Below, piece after piece: positions 59,462-64,000 of a DNA stretch of 64,000 nucleotides (positions within the stretch are counted from its first letter, which is position 1; each line of letters starts with the position of its first letter). The notes under the pieces were generated by a model. It searched no databases and was not told where the DNA came from. It worked only from the letters and a program-made list of their open reading frames with translations. The position numbers were made by a program, and so were the translations under genes. The DNA is from an uncultured Lachnospiraceae bacterium (GTDB taxonomy: Bacteria; Bacillota; Clostridia; Lachnospirales; Lachnospiraceae), in the NCBI GenBank assembly GCA_934351835.1, contig CAKRJP010000006.1:62001-126000 (forward strand), given 5' to 3'.

Positions 59462-60487
59462 TTAACCTCTCAATTCTTTATTTTCCTTTATAACCTGTTC
59501 ATATTTCTTCTTCAGTTCCTCCAGTTCCTTGTCTTTCTGCTTCAGCTCGTCATTTGTCTGCCTCAGCTCGTCACGCTTTTGTTCTAACTCATCCTGCATC
59601 TCATCAATCATAAGCTGAACCGTGTTGCGATCGAGAATCCGCAATTCTTTTGAAAACATATCCATCACTCCTTCAATATTCTGGCAGATATCATAGACTT
59701 GCCCATACAACTCTTTAAAATCCGGATATTTGGAAATTATAGTGATCACATCCTCCGGAGCATCCAGACTCATAAATGCAAGCCATGCTTCCAGCCGATT
59801 CTGTATTTTTATGTTATCACTTTCATTATGCTGAATTTCACCGAAAATATCAAGTGTTACAAAGATGTATTTTTGTAATAATTCTAACTTCACACCTGTA
59901 TCCGAAGTCTGTTCAAAACGATGAATATATTTGTTCTGAAATTTCTTCAATTCTGCCGGACTATGTTCAAATAAAACTATCGTGTAAACACTTTTTATGT
60001 CCTTATAACTAAACTTTTTCTTTCTTCTGCTGCGTACTCTTTTGTACTGACGTAATAACAGATCTGCTGAATAACAGGCACTTCTTTCACCCGGAAAATG
60101 ATAACCGATTTTCTGGATTTCCAGATTGGCAATACTCCCATCTTCTAACTGCACAACAATATCCATAACCACCAAAGAACTTTCATCCGCCAGTCTCGCC
60201 CCATCGTTCGGAAGAACTTCTACCACATGTACCTTTTGCTTTAACAGCAGCGATAAAAACTCATCGACTCTTTCCGGTGTTGCTTCCGGGTTCAGGATTT
60301 CTTTTGACATAAAATCATACATCATCTTAACTCCGCGTACTCCTGTACAGAAATCTACAAATTCTTTCTGCTGTTCTTCTTGCCAGCTATCGAAGATCCT
60401 ATGCATTTTTTTATTATTGTGTATCTCGCTTAGTAATTCTTCTTTCGTACGAATCATTGGAAAATATTGCTGTAATTTGTTCTCCAT
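59462..60487 (-). CDS. Rpn/PD-(D/E)XK nuclease-like protein with coiled-coil tail
   Basis: 341 residues. SSLVVMDIVVQLEDGSIANL followed by EIQKIGYHFPGERSACYSAD gives the D-x(n)-E-x-Q form of the nuclease motif that many Rpn-type (putative transposase, PDDEXK) proteins have. LLRQYKRVRSRRKKKFSYKD and YTIVLFEHS are also family-like. The last 45 residues form a coiled coil (DELEQKRDELRQTNDELKQK). It is a different subtype from the protein at 18898-19875, which has a glycine-rich repeat tail. No other transposon parts are near. Confidence 0.8.
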   Translation of the reverse strand: MENKLQQYFPMIRTKEELLSEIHNNKKMHRIFDSWQEEQQKEFVDFCTGVRGVKMMYDFMSKEILNPEATPERVDEFLSLLLKQKVHVVEVLPNDGARLADESSLVVMDIVVQLEDGSIANLEIQKIGYHFPGERSACYSADLLLRQYKRVRSRRKKKFSYKDIKSVYTIVLFEHSPAELKKFQNKYIHRFEQTSDTGVKLELLQKYIFVTLDIFGEIQHNESDNIKIQNRLEAWLAFMSLDAPEDVITIISKYPDFKELYGQVYDICQNIEGVMDMFSKELRILDRNTVQLMIDEMQDELEQKRDELRQTNDELKQKDKELEELKKKYEQVIKENKELRG

Positions 60488-60633
60488 AGGCTCTTGCCTC
60501 CTAAAACCATGCTTCGTTTATCAGTTACACATTCTTTCATATCGGATCTTCGTTTTGAATATAAAACACCGAAATGAGATACCTTACGGTTTAGAATTCT
60601 CAGGATCCCAGAATGTTCTCCTGAAGTGCCTAT

Positions 60634-60662
60634 AGCATACCATGTATCGACACGTCCCGCAA
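60634..60662 (-). promoter_or_regulatory. Possible promoter of the second Rpn-like gene
   Basis: TTGCGG (60662-60657), 17-base spacer, TATGCT (60639-60634) on the minus strand, giving a leader of about 140 bases. Confidence 0.4.
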
Positions 60663-60689
60663 GCTTTTTCGTTCGACATAAAATGACAA

Positions 60690-60732
60690 AAATACCATGC
60701 AGCCCTTACATATCAAGAAATGCATGGTATTT
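60690..60732 (-). terminator. Terminator of the S15 peptidase-metF unit
   Basis: AAATACCATGCA (60690-60701) pairs with TGCATGGTATTT (60721-60732), a perfect 12-bp stem; the minus-strand RNA continues TTGTCATTTT. It lies 28 bases after the metF stop. Confidence 0.8.
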
Positions 60733-60759
60733 CATCCATTATTTTCTAATATTTACTAC

Positions 60760-61629
60760 TTACACCTTCAATATTTCGGATAAATTCTTCTGAATCCCTG
60801 CTGCCACCTCCGGCTTATTCATAGAATAAACATGGATATGTTTCACCCCATTCGCCAGAAGATCTATAATCTGATCTGTTGCATACGCAATTCCTGCCTG
60901 CTGCATCGCAGCTTCTGTCTCTCCAAACTTATCTACGATATTCTTAAAACGTTCCGGCACATTGCAGCCTGAGAGTTTCACCGCATTTTTCACCTGAACA
61001 CGCTTTGTGATCGGCATAATTCCCGGAATGATCGGTACCGTAATTCCCGCCTCGCGAATGCGATACATAAAATTAAAGAAAATGTTATTATCAAAAAACA
61101 TCTGTGTCGTAAGATACTCACATCCGGCATCCACTTTCTTTTTCAACCCCAGGAGGTCTTCTTTCTTATTAGCAGAATCCGGATGCACCTCCGGATAACA
61201 GGCTCCACCCACGCAGAAATCTCCGTTCTCTTTGATAAATTTTACAAGTTCTGAAGCATGTGCAAAATCTGAAAACACTTCTCCCTCGTAATTACTCGGT
61301 ATGTCCCCACGAAGTGCCAAAATATTCTCAATTCCTGCAGCCTTCATCTCATCCAGTGCATTTTTAATCTTTTCTTTATTTGCACAAACACAAGTTAAAT
61401 GTGCGATTGTTGGAACATTATGTTGATTCTGTATCTCCTCTGCCAGTTTAATCGTCAGTCCTTTGGTACTTCCTCCTGCTCCGTAAGTCACACTCATATA
61501 GCTTGGCTTTAAATTTGCAATTCCAAATGCAGCCTTCTCAACACTTGCGAAATCTGTATCTTTCTTTGGTGGGAACACTTCAAACGATAATGTTGGTGTT
61601 TCCTGATCGATCATTTCTCTTACTTTCAT
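60760..61629 (-). CDS. metF: 5,10-methylenetetrahydrofolate reductase
   Basis: 289 residues, normal for bacterial MetF. LSFEVFPPKKDTDFASVEKA, YMSVTYGAGGSTKGLTIKLA, ENILALRGDIPSNYEG and TQMFFDNNIFFNFMYRIREA are the FAD-barrel landmarks. It reduces methylene-THF to methyl-THF for methionine synthesis, which links it functionally to metK. The ribosome site is AGAGGG, 19 bp after the S15 peptidase gene, so the two share a transcript. Confidence 0.95.
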   Translation of the reverse strand: MKVREMIDQETPTLSFEVFPPKKDTDFASVEKAAFGIANLKPSYMSVTYGAGGSTKGLTIKLAEEIQNQHNVPTIAHLTCVCANKEKIKNALDEMKAAGIENILALRGDIPSNYEGEVFSDFAHASELVKFIKENGDFCVGGACYPEVHPDSANKKEDLLGLKKKVDAGCEYLTTQMFFDNNIFFNFMYRIREAGITVPIIPGIMPITKRVQVKNAVKLSGCNVPERFKNIVDKFGETEAAMQQAGIAYATDQIIDLLANGVKHIHVYSMNKPEVAAGIQKNLSEILKV

Positions 61630-61648
61630 CTGTTTCCCTCTGTTCTGT

Positions 61649-63775
61649 CTAGTTTACATTCAATGCCCTGTCCTCGACCTCTTTTGTGACCGGTACCTCT
61701 GCTCCCACAGAACCATTCTCGATTTCAACAGAATAGGTCTTATGGATCAGACAGTTGATCGGATCCTCTGTTGCGATCACAACTGCAAGACTGTGTCCCG
61801 GCTCTACCGTATATCTGGCCGCATTCATATATACATGATAATCATGATACTCGCCCTTTGCAAGTGCAATACTCTTGTCCGCAGTCTCTGGTTCGTATCC
61901 CGCTTCCGGATTGCAAAGGTCTGCAAATGCACGGGTAATCACACAATAGTTCTTATGTACCGTTTTAAATTCTGCTTCATTAAATGCCGGAAGATCTCCG
62001 CCATTGATAATGCCGCCTTCTTTTACCGTCTCCACCGGAACAATATTTCTCTCCGGATCTACGGTCTGGATGCTGTCAAATGCCTCATCACACACATCAC
62101 AGAGCAGAACCGCAATCTCAACATCATCCATTTTACCGGAGATTTTAGAATCACCCAGTTTCATTGTGAGGGTATCTGCATCATTTCTGTTTTCAGGATC
62201 AAAGTCATGTTCGATGTCTCCATCTTTCAACGCTGCTTTCAACTTCACACAAACAGTTCCCTGTACAGTTACCGATTCTTCAAAAGGCGCAGTCACATAA
62301 CGGATTCCCATGTTGGTAGACTTCTGTCCCATCACATCGTCGAAATTCTCTGCACTGATACCAGCTGCTTCCCAGTCGGTATTGATCACAGTCGTTCCTG
62401 CCTCTTTGCACGCAAGTGTCATGGCATGTGCCATCTCCCAAGAGTCAGAAGTCTCCCACTTGTTCTGATCATAGTTTGTCTGTACCAGAACCGCCGGCAT
62501 ATCTTCTGCACCGTTCTCTACTCCATACAAATAATGAGAAATCCATTCGTTTACAATGTCATCATAAAATTTTCCATCTATCAAAATTCCATATCCTTTA
62601 TTTGGCATGGTCGGCGTGATATGCGGTCCCTGATGCAGAATCAGCTTCACATTCTGCCCTGCCTGTTCAAATGATTTATGCATCATTTCAAACTGCTTTG
62701 TAGAAACATTTTCGTCATTTAATCCATGAACGATCAATGCTGTACATTTGATCTTATCCGCATTCAAACGATAGTTTCCCATGTCCCAGAAATCTTTATC
62801 ATAATCAAAGCCACATTTTAATTGCTGAAGACTCAGCTCATGATGAAATGCTGCAATGTCATCCAACTGCTTCTCTGATAAGGTCTCATCATTATAACGG
62901 CTGGAACAATAATAAGCCAGAAAACTGTTCAGCATCTCTTTTGGCCAGTAGCGCTGTGCCCCCTGCATATTCTGCTGTGTATACCAGTCGGCGATTCCTG
63001 CAACCGGAACGATCGTCTTTAAGCCCTCGACCCCTGTGGTCGCTACCGCAAATGGCATTGTTCCTGCGTAAGACCTTCCGGTCATTGCTACATTTCCATT
63101 CGACCAGTCTGCCTTAGTCTGAATAGTCCCCTCACGGTCCGCGTAAGCGATGCGGTCTCCGTGAAGCCACTCTACAACGGATTTGAACGCATCTCTCTCA
63201 TAGTCAGATCCCACAAAGTTAAATCCATCTGAACCAAGTGCACCAAAACCTGCGCTTACTACTACTGCAAATCCGCGCACGAGATAGTAATTGAAATTCT
63301 CCAGATTCTCATAAACCATGCTATTGTTATTGCCCTTATCCGGATAATACCAGTCTGCCGGATCAGCCTTCAATGCCAGCTCCATCGCGCCGATCTCCCC
63401 TGTCGGCACCCGGGCCGGTGCTTCGTTATCTAAATCAGCAAGATCAAATTTACGATATTCTTTCTCTGCTACTTCTTTCATGTGCGGATATCCATCTTCC
63501 TGAACTCCGGCACAGTATGGGCGCGCCTCAAATACCGTAGCTGCTTTATAATTGCCTTCCACAGCACTTCTTGGCACCTGTATCAGTGCTTTGATCAGAT
63601 CTCTTTTTCCGTCCCCATCCATATCATAGTCTGATTCCACATACACTGCATATCTGACAATAGCCGAAGTCTTTGGATCATAATTTGCGCCCGTCTTTCC
63701 ATCTGTAAATGGGAATACCGGCTGAGCCATACCATTCTCAAACACTGGTACTTTACTGTAATTTTTTTCGTTCAT
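61649..63775 (-). CDS. Xaa-Pro dipeptidyl-peptidase-like S15 family hydrolase
   Basis: 708 residues. The nucleophile Ser is in NVAMTGRSYAGTMPFAVATT (G-x-S-Y-x-G), the acid in ALIVHGLNDENVSTKQFEMM, and the His in LILHQGPHITPTMPN. A C-terminal beta-sandwich (ESVTVQGTVCVKLKAALKD to VEPGHSLAVVIATEDP) is the PepX-C domain. No signal peptide. It removes X-Pro dipeptides from peptides in the cytoplasm. The M24 peptidase at 17742 has overlapping specificity for proline peptides. It ends 19 bp before metF. Confidence 0.9.
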   Translation of the reverse strand: MNEKNYSKVPVFENGMAQPVFPFTDGKTGANYDPKTSAIVRYAVYVESDYDMDGDGKRDLIKALIQVPRSAVEGNYKAATVFEARPYCAGVQEDGYPHMKEVAEKEYRKFDLADLDNEAPARVPTGEIGAMELALKADPADWYYPDKGNNNSMVYENLENFNYYLVRGFAVVVSAGFGALGSDGFNFVGSDYERDAFKSVVEWLHGDRIAYADREGTIQTKADWSNGNVAMTGRSYAGTMPFAVATTGVEGLKTIVPVAGIADWYTQQNMQGAQRYWPKEMLNSFLAYYCSSRYNDETLSEKQLDDIAAFHHELSLQQLKCGFDYDKDFWDMGNYRLNADKIKCTALIVHGLNDENVSTKQFEMMHKSFEQAGQNVKLILHQGPHITPTMPNKGYGILIDGKFYDDIVNEWISHYLYGVENGAEDMPAVLVQTNYDQNKWETSDSWEMAHAMTLACKEAGTTVINTDWEAAGISAENFDDVMGQKSTNMGIRYVTAPFEESVTVQGTVCVKLKAALKDGDIEHDFDPENRNDADTLTMKLGDSKISGKMDDVEIAVLLCDVCDEAFDSIQTVDPERNIVPVETVKEGGIINGGDLPAFNEAEFKTVHKNYCVITRAFADLCNPEAGYEPETADKSIALAKGEYHDYHVYMNAARYTVEPGHSLAVVIATEDPINCLIHKTYSVEIENGSVGAEVPVTKEVEDRALNVN

Positions 63776-63816
63776 GATGTTACCTCTCTATTCGTTTAAT
63801 TATAAAGATAGTATAA

Positions 63817-63867
63817 CAAAAAAAGAACGTTACAGCACTGATTATTTTATCAATATTGCAACGTTCA
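63817..63867 (-). terminator. Terminator of the surface protein gene at the right edge
   Basis: On the minus strand GAACGTTGCA (63867-63858) pairs with TGTAACGTTC (63834-63825) with one mismatch, followed by seven T (63824-63818). Confidence 0.82.
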
Positions 63868-63898
63868 TTCTTTTATTCAATAATATTTTATCGCTACT

Positions 63899-64000
63899 TT
63901 ATCTGTGCTTTCTTCTAACTAAAGCAGTGCCGACAATTGCTCCGCAGGAAATAACAATCAGCGAGATCCAAAGAATCATGTTGCTGCTGTCCCCCGTTTT
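63899..64000 (-). CDS. C-terminal end of a wall-anchored surface protein (5' part beyond window)
   Basis: 33 codons before a TAA at 63899-63901. The visible end reads KTGDSSNMILWISLIVISCG followed by AIVGTALVRRKHR: a T-G-D motif, a hydrophobic helix and a basic tail. This is the layout of a sortase signal, with the first residues of the expected L-P-x-T-G-type motif cut by the edge. Expected to be a covalently wall-attached protein, but the rest is not visible. Confidence 0.75.
   Translation of the reverse strand, partial: KTGDSSNMILWISLIVISCGAIVGTALVRRKHR

Noticed and set aside
61742..62674. A 310-codon plus-strand frame opposite the S15 peptidase
   Set aside because: Cys/His/Arg-rich translation without domain features, antisense to a clear peptidase.

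Overview
The window reads as chromosome from a low-to-mid G+C anaerobic Firmicute, most likely a gut Lachnospiraceae. The evidence is strong AGGAGG-type ribosome binding sites, clostridial-style housekeeping proteins, a long Gram-positive-type SRP RNA, a SAM-I riboswitch ahead of metK, and several proteins I recognise only as conserved Lachnospiraceae families. Species cannot be fixed from the sequence alone.

Layout. (1) About 1-15.8 kb, all on the minus strand, is a polysaccharide (capsule/exopolysaccharide) locus. It starts with a PglF/CapD-type 4,6-dehydratase and continues with a PglE/LegC-type aminotransferase, a PglC-type phosphosugar transferase and a PglD/NeuD-type acetyltransferase. 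Together these are the enzyme set expected to make and load a di-N-acetylbacillosamine-like first sugar. Then follow two GT4 glycosyltransferases, a beta-propeller-like protein of unknown role, an AAC(3)-like acyltransferase, a discrete acyl carrier protein with an amino-acid adenylation enzyme, a GT2 glycosyltransferase, a Wzy-type polymerase, an acyltransferase-3 protein and a Wzx flippase cut by the left edge. The first 11 kb is clearly more A+T-rich than the rest. A decayed aminotransferase/hexapeptide remnant sits between the dehydratase and the aminotransferase, and a damaged IS30-family element lies just upstream of the locus.

(2) 17.7-26.5 kb holds an M24 peptidase, an Rpn/PD-(D/E)XK protein, and a two-gene unit of an exported Ntn-type amide hydrolase and a 1518-residue surface protein with FG-GAP-like, fibronectin III and collagen-like parts. 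CinA-like and DeoD genes follow at the end of a histidine kinase/response regulator operon (25.9-29.4 kb). (3) 29.5-33.5 kb has metK under a SAM riboswitch, murA, aroK and a small hypothetical gene. (4) 33.6-41.4 kb is a complete F-type ATP synthase operon (trmL-atpZ-atpI-atpBEFHAGDC). Its c subunit carries two ion-site carboxylates, the arrangement associated with Na+ coupling. (5) 42-48 kb is a minus-strand run: radical SAM protein, a 34-residue membrane peptide, VanW-family protein, AIR-synthase-like protein, Lrp regulator and aminotransferase. The SRP RNA follows at 48.1-48.4 kb on the plus strand.

(6) 48.4-53.2 kb holds tadA, a hypothetical protein, dgt, an HTH/repeat protein and a 4'-phosphopantetheinyl transferase. 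The last could prime the capsule carrier protein. It is transcribed divergently from an aroF-aroB-SDR unit (53.3-56.2 kb), and the two promoters overlap at their -35 boxes. (7) 56.3-64 kb has pgi, a MarR regulator with a TSUP transporter, a second Rpn-type protein, an S15 peptidase-metF pair, and the last 33 residues of a wall-anchored surface protein at the right edge.

The most unusual items are the adenylation/carrier/AAC(3)-like module in the polysaccharide locus, the two-carboxylate ATP synthase rotor, and the exported hydrolase/surface-protein pair. I saw no CRISPR array, tRNA, rRNA or prophage.
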